Shown: positions 26,663 to 35,595, numbered from the stretch's first letter. The stretch is 61,186 nt of DNA from Leptolyngbyaceae cyanobacterium C42_A2020_001 (GCA_015272515.1 JACYLN010000031.1:1-61186); one strand, 5' to 3'. Notes: a model not told the origin generated them from the letters alone. Translations and numbers: made by a program.

Positions 26663-27016
26663 ATGCCATTCATTAAAGTGCAAACCTCTGTCTCTGCCGT
26701 GCAAAAGGCTGAAGTTGAGACGCTGCTCAAAACTCTGTCAGCTAGTTTGGCAAAGCATATAGGTAAGCCAGAATCTTATGTGATGACGGCGTTTGAACCG
26801 AATGTGTCCATGACCTTTGGCGGCACCACTGACCCAGTTTGCTACGTTGAGGTGAAAAGCGTGGGAACGATGAGCGCTGCCCAAACGAAAGCCATGAGTC
26901 AGGATTTTTGCCAGACAGTGAGCGCCGCGATCGCTGTTCCTCCCAACCGCATCTACATCGAGTTTGCCGATGCCAAAGGCTATATGTGGGGCTGGAACGG
27001 TTCAACCTTTGGTTAA
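26663..27016 (+). CDS. MIF/tautomerase superfamily protein
   Basis: A 117-residue homologue of macrophage migration inhibitory factor and phenylpyruvate tautomerase. Pro2, the catalytic base after Met removal, is present in MPFIKVQTS. The strand pattern and the NRIYIEFADAKGYMWGWNGSTF C-terminus match the MIF trimer subunit. The ribosome site GGAGG (26653-26657) lies inside the end of the flavin reductase gene, so the two are translationally coupled. Its physiological substrate in cyanobacteria is unknown. Confidence 0.9.
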   Translation: MPFIKVQTSVSAVQKAEVETLLKTLSASLAKHIGKPESYVMTAFEPNVSMTFGGTTDPVCYVEVKSVGTMSAAQTKAMSQDFCQTVSAAIAVPPNRIYIEFADAKGYMWGWNGSTFG

Positions 27017-27493
27017 ACAGGAATGAGGAATCCGGGAATGGGGTATAGGGTAAAGAGGAGCGTGAGGCAAAGGGGATAGGCGGTTAGGCAAAGCTTCGCA
27101 CCCAATACCCTAAACCCTTGCTCAACATCCAAGAATTGCTTGTTGCATAAAATTCGTACAATCCTCCGTAAAGATAGGAAGAGTGCTTCGTCAGAGCTAT
27201 TAAAAGTAGCATTTATCCGGAACAGACTCCGTACCCGATGTTGTGACTGATAGTTGTTGATGAACTGAAAATCGCGGATGCACTGTATTACTCCGTTGAT
27301 GTTTTGAGGATGACCCCTGAAGGAAACTGTGAAACCCTCACCTCATTCTGAACAATGCCATTTTCCCAATCGTGTGAAATGGTCAAACTCTGGGAATTCT
27401 GAGTTCAAGCGCTTGCAGAGTTAATGCATCGGGTGCCGAGTTGTTCAACCCCACAACGAAATTTCATTCAATCTAATTCTGAGGAAATCAAGA
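27017..27493. repeat. Gap with inverted G/T-rich repeat
   Basis: GGGTATAGGGT (27041-27051) and ACCCAATACCC (27100-27110) are inverted repeats with 10 of 11 positions matching. They frame G/A-rich sequence and may fold into a stem after the MIF gene. The 12-mer at 27101-27112 also occurs at 16899-16910. The rest, to 27493, has no gene I can support and should hold the promoter of the DUF3352 gene. Confidence 0.5.
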
Positions 27494-29107
27494 ATGTCTG
27501 GAAAGAAACTGCTTCTTCCTGCTGTTGGTGCTGCGGTATTGGTTGCAGGCGGTGCCGCCGCCTATCTACATTTCAAAGGTCCTGCCAAAGATGGCACTAC
27601 GCCACTTGCGATCGCCAAAACAATCCCCGATGAAGCTTATCTGACCGCGTTTATCTCCAGTGATCTGCAAACCTGGGCAAAGCTAGACCAGTTTGGTACT
27701 CCAGAAGCTAAGCAGCTTGTATCCAAAGGGTTGCAAAACATGGAGAAAGATCTGCTGGCGAAAAATAACATCAACTTTGATAAAGATATTAAGCCCTGGA
27801 TTGGTAACGGCATGGTGGCGCTGCTGCCTAATGATGGCAAACCTGACGAACCCAGCACCCTGATTGTGGTTAACATTCGCGACAAAATTGCGGCTATGCA
27901 GTTTGCTGGTAAATTAGCAAGCCAAGGCGGCAAGAGCAAGGAAACTGACTACAAAGGCAACAAAATTTTGATCAGCGAGAATAACTCCACCTATGCCACG
28001 GTGATGAAAGATTTTCTCATGGTTGCCTCGGATCAAAAGACGATTGAAGCAGCAGTTGATACGGCTCAAGGTGCGCCTTCCCTTGCTTCCAAGCCCGGTG
28101 CAGAAGGTGTGTTGAGCAAGGGTGTGGATATTCCCAACGCGATCGCCCAAGTGTACCTGCTCGATTACTCCGAAGCAGCACAAAAGCTGATGAACATTTC
28201 TGACCAGGAAGCCACACCCCCCGTTAACTTAAAAGAGCTGAAAAAAGTGCAGTCAATGGTGGCTGGCATTGGGGTGGATAATGAAGGACTGCGGATGAAA
28301 GCTTCGGTAGTCATGAGTCCCGATGCTCCTAAGTTTGAATACCAACCTGTTCCCGGCAAAGTGGTGGCTCAGTTCCCGGCAGAAACCATCGCCATGATTA
28401 GCGGTGGTAACATCAGCCGCATCTGGGCCCAAGCAACTCAACAGGCAAAGTCTGATCCCACGACCGAACAAGCCCTTAACACGGCGCGCGAATCGGTCAA
28501 ATCGGCAAACTTTGATCTCGACAAAGACATTTTTGGCTGGATGGATGGCGAATTTGGACTTGCTATTGTTCCGTCTGATCGCGGCATTCTGGCACAGGTC
28601 GGTGTGGGTGGCGTGATGGTATTTGACACCAGCGATCGCAAAACCGCCGAAGCCACCTTCGCCAAACTAGATGAATATGCCAAATCCAATGCCATGCTGG
28701 TTCAACAGCGGGATGTACAAGGCAAGAAGGTCACCGAATGGAGCAGCCCAATGGTGCCCGGAGCGTTGTTAGGGCATGGCTGGTTGGATAACGATTCCCT
28801 GTTCGTGGCGCTGGGTGGACCGATGGTAGAAGTTGCCACCGCCAAACCCAGCCAAGCCCTCGACAGCAGCAACAACTTTAAAGCCTCCGTTGGCTCTCTC
28901 CCCAAACAAAACCTGGGCTACTTCTACCTGGATATGGATAAAACTATGACCCTGGTGAATCGGTTTGCTGCCATGAGCCAATCCTCCATTCCACCCGAAT
29001 CGGCGGCGGTGCTCAATTCCATCAAGGGCATCGGCATGACTTCCACCCAGATCAATGCTTCTACAGGCGAGGTGGATATGTTGCTGGCGCTGAAGAAGAC
29101 GAAGTAA
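27494..29107 (+). CDS. DUF3352-domain protein, membrane-anchored
   Basis: A 537-residue protein with one N-terminal membrane segment (about 5-23, LLLPAVGAAVLVAGGAAAYL) and a long extracytoplasmic part. The rest matches DUF3352 proteins of cyanobacteria: AKTIPDEAYLTAFISSDLQ, PWIGNGMVALLP, a repeat of the same module in the second half (DLDKDIFGWMDGEFGLAIVP) and GYFYLDMDKTMTLV. Two alike halves suggest internal duplication. The function is unknown. It ends in a hairpin terminator 160 bases downstream, with an opposite-strand Tat ORF between. Confidence 0.82.
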   Translation: MSGKKLLLPAVGAAVLVAGGAAAYLHFKGPAKDGTTPLAIAKTIPDEAYLTAFISSDLQTWAKLDQFGTPEAKQLVSKGLQNMEKDLLAKNNINFDKDIKPWIGNGMVALLPNDGKPDEPSTLIVVNIRDKIAAMQFAGKLASQGGKSKETDYKGNKILISENNSTYATVMKDFLMVASDQKTIEAAVDTAQGAPSLASKPGAEGVLSKGVDIPNAIAQVYLLDYSEAAQKLMNISDQEATPPVNLKELKKVQSMVAGIGVDNEGLRMKASVVMSPDAPKFEYQPVPGKVVAQFPAETIAMISGGNISRIWAQATQQAKSDPTTEQALNTARESVKSANFDLDKDIFGWMDGEFGLAIVPSDRGILAQVGVGGVMVFDTSDRKTAEATFAKLDEYAKSNAMLVQQRDVQGKKVTEWSSPMVPGALLGHGWLDNDSLFVALGGPMVEVATAKPSQALDSSNNFKASVGSLPKQNLGYFYLDMDKTMTLVNRFAAMSQSSIPPESAAVLNSIKGIGMTSTQINASTGEVDMLLALKKTK

Positions 29108-29216
29108 CAGAGGTTGCTGCATGAGCGCTGGGAGCTAATACTTTAAGCAACACACTGCTACCCAGCGCAAACGAGGCATCTAATAAAAATTCTCGGCGGG
29201 TGTATCGTCTTGCCAT
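29061..29216 (-). pseudogene. Orphan Tat signal peptide fragment
   Basis: A 51-residue reading frame starting MARRYTRREFLLDASFALGS, with the twin-arginine motif TRREFLL, a hydrophobic core and an AHA-A type cleavage site, and then only about 17 mature residues. An AGGAG ribosome site lies nine bases before the ATG, so this was a real gene start. It stops inside the 3' end of the DUF3352 gene on the other strand. Similar leaders occur on ABC-type amino acid/urea binding proteins. It is most likely the stump of such a gene after deletion. A functional small exported peptide is the alternative. Confidence 0.5.
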
Positions 29217-29268
29217 TAAAATCCACTCCTGAACGAAAGCTGCAAGCTTATTGTACGGGTTATTCACG

Positions 29269-29292
29269 GCTCTCATCTGGAGAGCTTTTTTT
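29269..29292 (+). terminator. Rho-independent terminator of the DUF3352 transcript
   Basis: GCTCTC (29269-29274) pairs with GAGAGC (29280-29285) across a five-base loop and is followed by seven Ts. The orientation is plus strand, so it ends the DUF3352 mRNA, whose 3' tail would run antisense to the Tat fragment. Confidence 0.85.
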
Positions 29293-29459
29293 GTTGGCTG
29301 ATTTTTTTAAGCGTTCTTCAAGCGTTCTTTAAGCCTGCTTCAAATTGAAGATGTTGTCCGGATGCTTAAAACACACCCTGTTTAGTGAAGCAGGTTGGCT
29401 GATTAGGCATAGAAAATTTTTGACCCGTTGATGAATTACACGCTTTGGAGTTGATGATT

Positions 29460-30899
29460 ATGGCAAGTCATTGGGCGATCGCAGTTGGAATCAATCACTA
29501 TCTCCAGATGGAGTCGCTGCCGTATGCAAAACAAGATGCCAATGCAGTGCGGAATGCACTCCTTCAAAGTTCAACGGTTCAGCAAGTTTGCTATTTTGCA
29601 GATGATTCCCAAAATATGACTTTGGATGAAGGAATCACCATTCTCACACACCCTACCTTCTCAAACCTGAAGCAGTTTTTACAAGTTCGATTTGCAAATC
29701 CATTTTTAAGTCCAGAGGATACCCTCTGGTTCTTTTTTAGCGGGCATGGGTTGCACTACGCTAACCGAGATTACTTGCTGCCAAGTGATGCCGATCCAGA
29801 AAATCCAGAAAATACCGCGATCGCCGTTGAAAATCTGGTGGAATGTTTGCGTCGTTGCGGCACTAGCAAGATTGTTTTACTAATCGATGCCTGCCACACA
29901 AAAACTCAAAAGTTTGGGCAGGGATTTGGCACCGACCCGGAGGGAGTGATCACCCTTTTTGCCTCGGACTACAATCAACTGTCGCAGTCAATTCCAGCAT
30001 TGCAGCAAGGTGCGTTTACTGTTGCCCTGTTAGAAGGATTTCAATCGCTGAGTCGTTACAAGAATGCTAACTTGGAGCATTTGTATCTCTATTTACGCGA
30101 TCGCCTACCCAAACTCAGCCTCCAGCATGGACAACCGATTCAAATACCGCGCTTGCGGCAAGATTTAGCCCTATCGCCAGAAACAATTTCTATTCCGCGA
30201 GTGGCAACTAAACGCGCTGGAGTGTTTGACTGGCTACTCAACTGGAAACATATCAGTGCCGCCAATATGGGTTCTGTGGTACTGTCACCTGAAACAGCTC
30301 AGTCACCTTTCTGGAAGGTGGCGGCTGGTTTGGGGGTTGCCAGTATGTTGCTGGGCGTGACGGGCTACGGTGCATTCCAGGAGGCGAGCCGCTTAACACC
30401 TTTCAATCAATCCAAGCCTGAAAAGACGACGAACCAATCCTCCTCAAAAGCCGCCTCAGCAAAACTCAACTCTCAAGCGGCTGCCAATGCCGACGCATCC
30501 AGTCTGCCGGATTTACTCAGTTCTAGCGATTTAGATTTCAAAAACAACCCAATTCTGCGAGTTCCAAAACCGGGAATTTATTATACCGATGAGCCACAAT
30601 TTAGCGCCTCGCGGCGTGAGATTGGCAAACGAGGAAATCGACTGTGCATTAAGTTGATTAATGGCTCTAGAGATCCCGCGACGCGATCGCAGGTGATTGT
30701 CAGCAGTATTTCGCCTCGTCAGGATGGGTTTTATATTGATGCCACTCGCGAAAAGCTACGGATGAACAATGTTTACACCGAGTTTGGCGATCGCAAGAGC
30801 GTTTGGCAGCGGTTAGAGCGAGAGGTGGATGAAACAGGTTTGATGGGCGATTGTCTTGCAGCGCAATCAAGCTTTGTGCGGCAGGCAAAGGGCGAATAG
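29460..30899 (+). CDS. Orthocaspase (caspase-like peptidase C14), membrane-anchored
   Basis: A 479-residue cysteine protease of the cyanobacterial metacaspase/orthocaspase type. The p20-like domain (1-250) starts SHWAIAVGINHYL and has the His96-Cys145 dyad in FFFSGHGLHY and LLIDACHT. A transmembrane helix (about 286-305, FWKVAAGLGVASMLLGVTGY) links it to a Ser/Ala-rich stretch and a 120-residue C-terminal domain (VPKPGIYYTDEPQF, RLCIKLINGS, DGFYIDATREKLRM) that should lie outside the cytoplasm. Target sites cannot be read. The ATG at 29460 was preferred over two Met codons just upstream. A shorter paralogue is encoded at 49456-50286. Confidence 0.9.
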   Translation: MASHWAIAVGINHYLQMESLPYAKQDANAVRNALLQSSTVQQVCYFADDSQNMTLDEGITILTHPTFSNLKQFLQVRFANPFLSPEDTLWFFFSGHGLHYANRDYLLPSDADPENPENTAIAVENLVECLRRCGTSKIVLLIDACHTKTQKFGQGFGTDPEGVITLFASDYNQLSQSIPALQQGAFTVALLEGFQSLSRYKNANLEHLYLYLRDRLPKLSLQHGQPIQIPRLRQDLALSPETISIPRVATKRAGVFDWLLNWKHISAANMGSVVLSPETAQSPFWKVAAGLGVASMLLGVTGYGAFQEASRLTPFNQSKPEKTTNQSSSKAASAKLNSQAAANADASSLPDLLSSSDLDFKNNPILRVPKPGIYYTDEPQFSASRREIGKRGNRLCIKLINGSRDPATRSQVIVSSISPRQDGFYIDATREKLRMNNVYTEFGDRKSVWQRLEREVDETGLMGDCLAAQSSFVRQAKGE

Positions 30900-30997
30900 C
30901 GCAACTAGACGGCTAGAGTTAAGAAGTTTTGGGCAGGCAAGCCCCTGTCCTACCCTATACTGTTTGGGAATTCTTAACTTGCGCGATCTACGGATGC

Positions 30998-32491
30998 ATG
31001 GGTGCCGATTCCTCTAAAATTGCCGATTCTGCGAAAACGGTTGCTTCTGGAAGCCGCATGGCAACAGGAACAATTCAAGTGTTTCTAGCAGAGTCGCTGT
31101 TGCTACCAACGGGATTGGTAACGGCGGCGTTTTTAACTCGGCAACTGGGTCCAGAGGGGTACGGTGTATTGATGCTGGCGACCACCATCATCTCCTGGAT
31201 TGGATGGAGTATTACGTCTGCCTTCACACGTACCACGATCAAGTTCATTGGTGAAGCGGAGGATTGGCAAGCGATCGCCTCCACGGTTTTACAACTGCAT
31301 TTGTTGTTGGGCATGGCCGCCGCCGCTGTTGTGGGGGTGTTTGCCCAAGTGATTGCCAATGCCCTGGGAGAACCCGGCATGGCAGCCTACTTGCGACTCT
31401 TTGCCCTGGAAGTGCCAATTTTCTGCCTTACCTATGCCCATCGCAGTGTGTTGGTAGGGCTGGGAAAGTTTTCGCAGCGGGCGATCGCGACGGCTGTCCG
31501 CTGGGTGGCGCGGATGGTGCTGATTGTGGCATTTGTGGGTGCAGGGTTGTCTCTATGGGGGGCGATTTTAGGAAGTGTGGCATCGGCGATCGTTGAACTG
31601 GGCGTTTGCCGGATGTATGTGCATCCCCCATTGATGCATTCGTCTCGTTTTCCCATGCGAAAGCTGTGGGGCTACGCGGTGCCGTTGTTTCTGCTGGCGC
31701 TTAGTTTGCGGCTATACGACAAACTTGATCTGTTCATGCTGAAACTGTTGGGGGGTACAGCCGCCGAAGCCGGATTTTACGCCACTGCCCAAAATTTGTC
31801 GTTGATGCCAAGCCTTTTTACTCTGGCATTTGTGCCCCTGCTGCTGTCTACCCTGACGCGCATTCTGAGTACGGGTGACCAGTCTAAGGCGCAACATCTC
31901 AGCCGCGATGCCATGCGTTTAGTGCTGTTGCTATTGCCGTTTGCGGCACTGGGATCGGGGTCTGCGGCGGAAATTATGGCGCTGCTGTTTAGCTCCACGT
32001 TTTTACCTGCTGCACCGCTGTTTGCGCTGCTGATTTTTAGCGCGGTGGCAATGGCAATGATTGCTGTGACCACGGCGATTCTCACAGCTGCCAGTAAACC
32101 CACCTGGACGATCGCTCTAGCGGGACCAATGGTGCCTGGAGCGATCGCCGCGAATGGGTGGATCATTCCCCGTTTTGGCTCCATCGGCGCGGCAACAGTA
32201 ACTACTACAGTGGCGACGCTCGCGGCGATCGCCACAATTGGGGCGGTGCATCGCATTTGGAAGATTGTTCCACCAATGGCTTCCTTGATCCGTAGCCTGG
32301 TTATGAGTGGGTTGGTATACGGGCTTGCCAGCCTTTGGACAACGATTGGATGGTGGCTGGTCGTTAAACTTGTGTTGTTGAGCAGTTTGATTCCAGTAGG
32401 GTTGGTGCTACTGGGCGAACTGAGCGATCGCGAACTAGGGCTGTTGCGATCGGCAGTTGACTCGGTGTTCAAAAAATGTCGTCCGCATTAG
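30998..32491 (+). CDS. Oligosaccharide flippase / polysaccharide biosynthesis protein (Wzx-like)
   Basis: A 497-residue polytopic protein of the MATE/MOP flippase superfamily, about 12-14 membrane spans. It has the early FLTRQLGPEGYGVLMLATT motif and RLYDKLDLFMLKLLGGTAAEAGFYATAQ in the centre, both characteristic of Wzx/RfbX proteins. It should move lipid-linked oligosaccharide units across the plasma membrane. Starts upstream (30929) and downstream (31058) are possible; the ATG at 30998 was chosen because the preceding residues are not conserved-looking. It overlaps the following GT2 gene by 16 bases, so the two form an operon for surface glycan assembly. Confidence 0.85.
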   Translation: MGADSSKIADSAKTVASGSRMATGTIQVFLAESLLLPTGLVTAAFLTRQLGPEGYGVLMLATTIISWIGWSITSAFTRTTIKFIGEAEDWQAIASTVLQLHLLLGMAAAAVVGVFAQVIANALGEPGMAAYLRLFALEVPIFCLTYAHRSVLVGLGKFSQRAIATAVRWVARMVLIVAFVGAGLSLWGAILGSVASAIVELGVCRMYVHPPLMHSSRFPMRKLWGYAVPLFLLALSLRLYDKLDLFMLKLLGGTAAEAGFYATAQNLSLMPSLFTLAFVPLLLSTLTRILSTGDQSKAQHLSRDAMRLVLLLLPFAALGSGSAAEIMALLFSSTFLPAAPLFALLIFSAVAMAMIAVTTAILTAASKPTWTIALAGPMVPGAIAANGWIIPRFGSIGAATVTTTVATLAAIATIGAVHRIWKIVPPMASLIRSLVMSGLVYGLASLWTTIGWWLVVKLVLLSSLIPVGLVLLGELSDRELGLLRSAVDSVFKKCRPH

Positions 32492-33420
32492 TCAGTATGG
32501 ATTTAACTGATCTGCCGTTTGTTTCAGTGATTGTTCCAGTGTTCAATGACGCGATCGGGCTAAAGCGCTGCCTGCAAGCATTAGAGCAGCAAACCTATCC
32601 CCAGCATTTGTATGAAGTGGTAGTGGTGGATAATGGCTCGGACGTGGATCAAGGCATTGCTGAGGTGGTGGCTGCCTTTCAGCAAGCGACACTGATGTAT
32701 GAGAGCCAGCCTGGTTCCTACGCTGCTCGCAATCGAGGCATTTCAGTAGCGAAAGGTGAAATCTTGGCATTCACCGATGCCGACTGCATTCCCGCTCAAA
32801 ACTGGTTAGAACAAGGGGTGAAAACGCTGTTACAGCATCCTGAATCTGGTTTTGTTGCGGGCAGAATCGACATTTCGTTTCAAAAACCTGATCATCCCAC
32901 GTCAATTGAGCTTTACGAGAGTTTGTGGTATGCACTGCCACAACAGGAATTTGTAGAGAATCATCACTTTGGCGCAACCGCAAATGTGCTGACCTTTGCC
33001 AGTGTAATGCAACAGGTTGGGGGGTTTGATGCGTCGTTGAAATCGAACGGCGATCGCGAATGGGGGCAACGAGCGTATCAAGCTGGTTATCGTCCGGTTT
33101 ATGCCGAAACCGCTTGCATTACCCATCCAGCCCGGCATACCTTATCCCAACTTCACTCCAGGGCGCGGCGTATTGCTGGGGGGCGCTACGACTTACAGCA
33201 ATGCTATCCCCTTCTCAAGCGAAACAGTTTGTTTGTAGTAGGTATTGTGAAGTATTGCTTTGCCCCATTTTTGATGATGGGATTTAATCTCTTCTGCGAT
33301 CGCCGCCTCAAAACCACGCAGCAAAGAATCCAGATCTCGCAGCTCATGTTTTTTGTCTCCTGTGTTTACATTCGCGAGATGCTCCGCCTTAAATCTGGCA
33401 AACCATCGCATCGAGGTTAA
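32476..33420 (+). CDS. Glycosyltransferase family 2
   Basis: A 314-residue GT-A enzyme. FVSVIVPVFNDAIGLKRCL starts the nucleotide-binding fold, VVVDNGS is the first acidic motif, ILAFTDADCIP holds the DxD metal-binding site and GGFDASLKSNGDREWGQRA is the acceptor-side catalytic region. A hydrophobic C-terminal patch (KYCFAPFLMMGFNLF) may touch the membrane. It overlaps the flippase gene by 16 bases and probably builds the oligosaccharide that the flippase exports. An internal ATG at 32497 is an alternative start. Confidence 0.88.
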   Translation: MSSALVSMDLTDLPFVSVIVPVFNDAIGLKRCLQALEQQTYPQHLYEVVVVDNGSDVDQGIAEVVAAFQQATLMYESQPGSYAARNRGISVAKGEILAFTDADCIPAQNWLEQGVKTLLQHPESGFVAGRIDISFQKPDHPTSIELYESLWYALPQQEFVENHHFGATANVLTFASVMQQVGGFDASLKSNGDREWGQRAYQAGYRPVYAETACITHPARHTLSQLHSRARRIAGGRYDLQQCYPLLKRNSLFVVGIVKYCFAPFLMMGFNLFCDRRLKTTQQRIQISQLMFFVSCVYIREMLRLKSGKPSHRG

Positions 33421-33490
33421 TGGAGAATAGGGAGGGGAGGTAATGGATAATCGGAAATTGCTGCCTTCTGTCTTCTGCCTTTCTCCTTCG
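33421..33490. repeat. Simple-sequence gap repeat
   Basis: A short gap between convergent genes with GGGAGGGGAGG and then CCTTCTGTCTTCTGCC, a CTTCTGCC-type tract common between cyanobacterial genes. No hairpin with a T run is evident. Confidence 0.45.
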
Positions 33491-34639
33491 TCAGGCAACT
33501 AGTGGATGACACAAATCATCCTGAAGTGCCAATTCTTGCAGTTCTGCCTGCCGAATTGCTTCCTGCATCACGATGCGAACATCTTGCTCATGGGTGTAAT
33601 GCTTCAGCCAACGCTGTGCCTCATTCCCTTCCCGCAGAATTTTCTTCAAAGGCAGCAGAAAACAGCTAAAGCCATGTTGCTTTGCGGTGCTCCAAACCTC
33701 CTGATAAAGCGACTCAATCCAGTCGTGGGCTAAGATAGGTTGACCATCTTTCCAATGGCGCAAAGTTGCATCCAGGCTGAGTTTTGCCGCTGCCATTTCG
33801 TTTTCATCCGTGAGGGCAACTAAATCCTGCGATCGCGTTGTGGCTGGTAATTCACTCAGCAACAAGGGATCAAGTGCCGGATTTTCCAACATTTGTAGCA
33901 GTCGAGCTTCTAAGAGAGCCGTAATTGCCAACAGCGCCACTGGATCGATCACTAAGTCACAAATCCGCAGTTCCAAACGGTTGAGGTTATAGGGACGGCG
34001 ATCACCATTTGGCCGCACCGAACTCCACAAATGCCGGACATTCTGCATGGTTCCAGCGGCTAATTGCTCCTCCGTCCAACGAATAAAATGGGCATGGCTT
34101 TCAAACAGTGGCACAGACTGAGGAGTTTTCGGAAATAATTGCCACCGAGTTGAGTGATAACCCGTCGCCTTGCCATCTAAGAAAGGTGATGCAGCGCTTA
34201 AAGCGAGGTAAAGCGGTGCCTCCAAGCGAATTAACCGACAGGCTTGCAGTAATTGTTCAGGGTTATAAATTCCTATATTGATGTGGATGCTGGCAGTCAC
34301 AACTCGCGTGCCGTAGGTTTGTTCGATATAAGAATGATAGGGGTTACCCGGATCAGAACGGTGAAACTGCTGCGAACCGCCCAGAGACAAAGTGCTACCG
34401 GGGATTAATGTGTAGTTGCCAAGTTGCTTGAGGTATTGCCGCAAGCGAAATCGAGGACGCACCAAATCACAGAGAAGCCTTTCATACCGATGACAGGGGG
34501 GAGTGGTGTATTCCACGTTGCGACTGTCAGGTTCTCGAACAAACCCGTCTAGTTCTGACACAATCTTGTCGGAAAGACCAACAATATCGCCTTCAGGGGT
34601 GCTGGTGTAGATTTCAACTTCAAACCCTTTGGATAGCAC
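33491..34639 (-). CDS. gshA: Glutamate-cysteine ligase, cyanobacterial type
   Basis: A 382-residue enzyme that joins Glu and Cys, the first step of glutathione synthesis, in the cytosol. It starts MLSKGFEVEIYTSTPEGDIV and shows the cyanobacterial GshA pattern: SRNVEYTTPPCHRYERLLCDL, ASIHINIGI for metal and substrate binding, and the HSTRW and RRPYNLNRLELRICDLV segments that carry active-site arginines and glutamates. Length is normal. It converges on the GT2 gene with a short repeat between and has a 350-base gap upstream. Confidence 0.93.
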   Translation of the reverse strand: MLSKGFEVEIYTSTPEGDIVGLSDKIVSELDGFVREPDSRNVEYTTPPCHRYERLLCDLVRPRFRLRQYLKQLGNYTLIPGSTLSLGGSQQFHRSDPGNPYHSYIEQTYGTRVVTASIHINIGIYNPEQLLQACRLIRLEAPLYLALSAASPFLDGKATGYHSTRWQLFPKTPQSVPLFESHAHFIRWTEEQLAAGTMQNVRHLWSSVRPNGDRRPYNLNRLELRICDLVIDPVALLAITALLEARLLQMLENPALDPLLLSELPATTRSQDLVALTDENEMAAAKLSLDATLRHWKDGQPILAHDWIESLYQEVWSTAKQHGFSCFLLPLKKILREGNEAQRWLKHYTHEQDVRIVMQEAIRQAELQELALQDDLCHPLVA

Positions 34640-34989
34640 TGCCGTTCCTCCCGTAGATACGAGCTTCCTTTAACAGTATCGAGGAAACAGGAGCCAAGCG
34701 ATTCAACCTGAAGGTTAAAGACAGATGAAGGAAATGGCACTTATCTAATGCTAGCCAGCCAGAGTAACCGCCGCTGCTATATCTTTTTTGGCGATCAAGA
34801 GTGATTTCTGCATCCGACTTTAGGAGTAGAGAAGGGATTTAAAAGAGTGACTTTTAGGGAAGTCAAGACATAAATGTTAAAGCCGCATTGATTTGTTGAA
34901 ATATTGGCATCATGGAGCATTTTTAGGGTAGTCAATTGATGCGTTTTTATGGTTCAACAGTAATAGGGCATGGTTGAAGGTATCTAGTA
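34640..34989. other. Gap upstream of gshA and the 46-residue ORF
   Basis: This stretch of 350 bases has no convincing gene on either strand. It should hold the divergent promoters of gshA and of the small ORF at 34990. No hairpin, palindrome or repeat stood out. Confidence 0.4.
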
Positions 34990-35130
34990 ATGAAAACACC
35001 GATTGAAAGAAAACAAGGTAAATCTGGTAAGGAAGCAAATTCAGAACAGTCTGAGTTTGACTTTGAGCTTTGGGCAAAGCAGGTGCGTCCTCAGTTGCTT
35101 GCTTCCTTGCAAAAACGTGGGATGAGATAG
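34990..35130 (+). CDS. Small protein of 46 residues
   Basis: A short frame encoding 46 residues, MKTPIERKQGKSGKEANSEQ and on to FDFELWAKQVRPQLLASLQ, ending KRGMR. A GAAGG ribosome site lies nine bases before the ATG. The N-terminal half is polar and probably disordered, while the C-terminal half is a compact amphipathic helix. The codon pattern and clear ribosome site suggest a real gene, and the ELWAxxVRPQLL segment looks like one preserved by selection. No function can be given. Confidence 0.6.
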   Translation: MKTPIERKQGKSGKEANSEQSEFDFELWAKQVRPQLLASLQKRGMR

Positions 35131-35183
35131 CTTCACGCCAGGCATTTCTTCACCACTCAACTCAAAAAATCTTTAAGCTATAG

Positions 35184-35236
35184 CCTCCTGCGATCGCATT
35201 AGAGTTCACCTTGAGCTCACTATTCAGCGCAGGAGG
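35184..35236 (+). other. Inverted repeat before the [2Fe-2S] gene
   Basis: CCTCCTGCG (35184-35192) and CGCAGGAGG (35228-35236) are exact inverted repeats with 35 bases between, followed by TTTC. It could end transcription of the small ORF upstream or act in the leader of the downstream gene. The downstream arm contains an AGGAGG-like ribosome site but is 30 bases from the ATG, too far to serve it. Confidence 0.5.
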
Positions 35237-35266
35237 TTTCATAATCGCCATCCTTTTGTAGGTTCC

Positions 35267-35563
35267 ATGTCTGACTTCAGTTCCCCTGGAAACTGCGTGT
35301 GGGTATGCCAGAACCGCACTTGTAAAAAGCAAGGTGCTTTAGCCGTGTTTCACGCGTTTGAAGCGCTCCAGTTGCCAGGGTGGGCAATTCTTAAGAGCCA
35401 GTGCATGGGGCAGTGCGGGAATGGTCCGATGGTGCGAGTATTACCTGGTGATATTTGGTACTGGCGGGTGCAGCCGAAGGAGGTTGCCGCGATTGGTGAG
35501 CGCCATCTGCTGCACGGTAACCCTATACAGGCAATGATGTACCCGCCTTTTGTCCGTGGATGA
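35267..35563 (+). CDS. Thioredoxin-like [2Fe-2S] ferredoxin
   Basis: A 98-residue protein with the thioredoxin-like ferredoxin pattern: VWVCQNRTCKKQG (Cys14 and Cys19) and LKSQCMGQCGNGPMVRVLP (Cys46 and Cys50), which together bind a [2Fe-2S] cluster as in the NuoE/HoxE fold. The short C-terminal part (YWRVQPKEVAAIGERHL) matches small cyanobacterial members of the family. It is a soluble electron carrier of unknown partner. The neighbouring ygfZ gene, also tied to iron-sulfur proteins, is convergent and 32 bases away. Confidence 0.85.
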   Translation: MSDFSSPGNCVWVCQNRTCKKQGALAVFHAFEALQLPGWAILKSQCMGQCGNGPMVRVLPGDIWYWRVQPKEVAAIGERHLLHGNPIQAMMYPPFVRG

Positions 35564-35595
35564 TGAGGTCCAAAAACTCAGGCAGATAGTTAACT

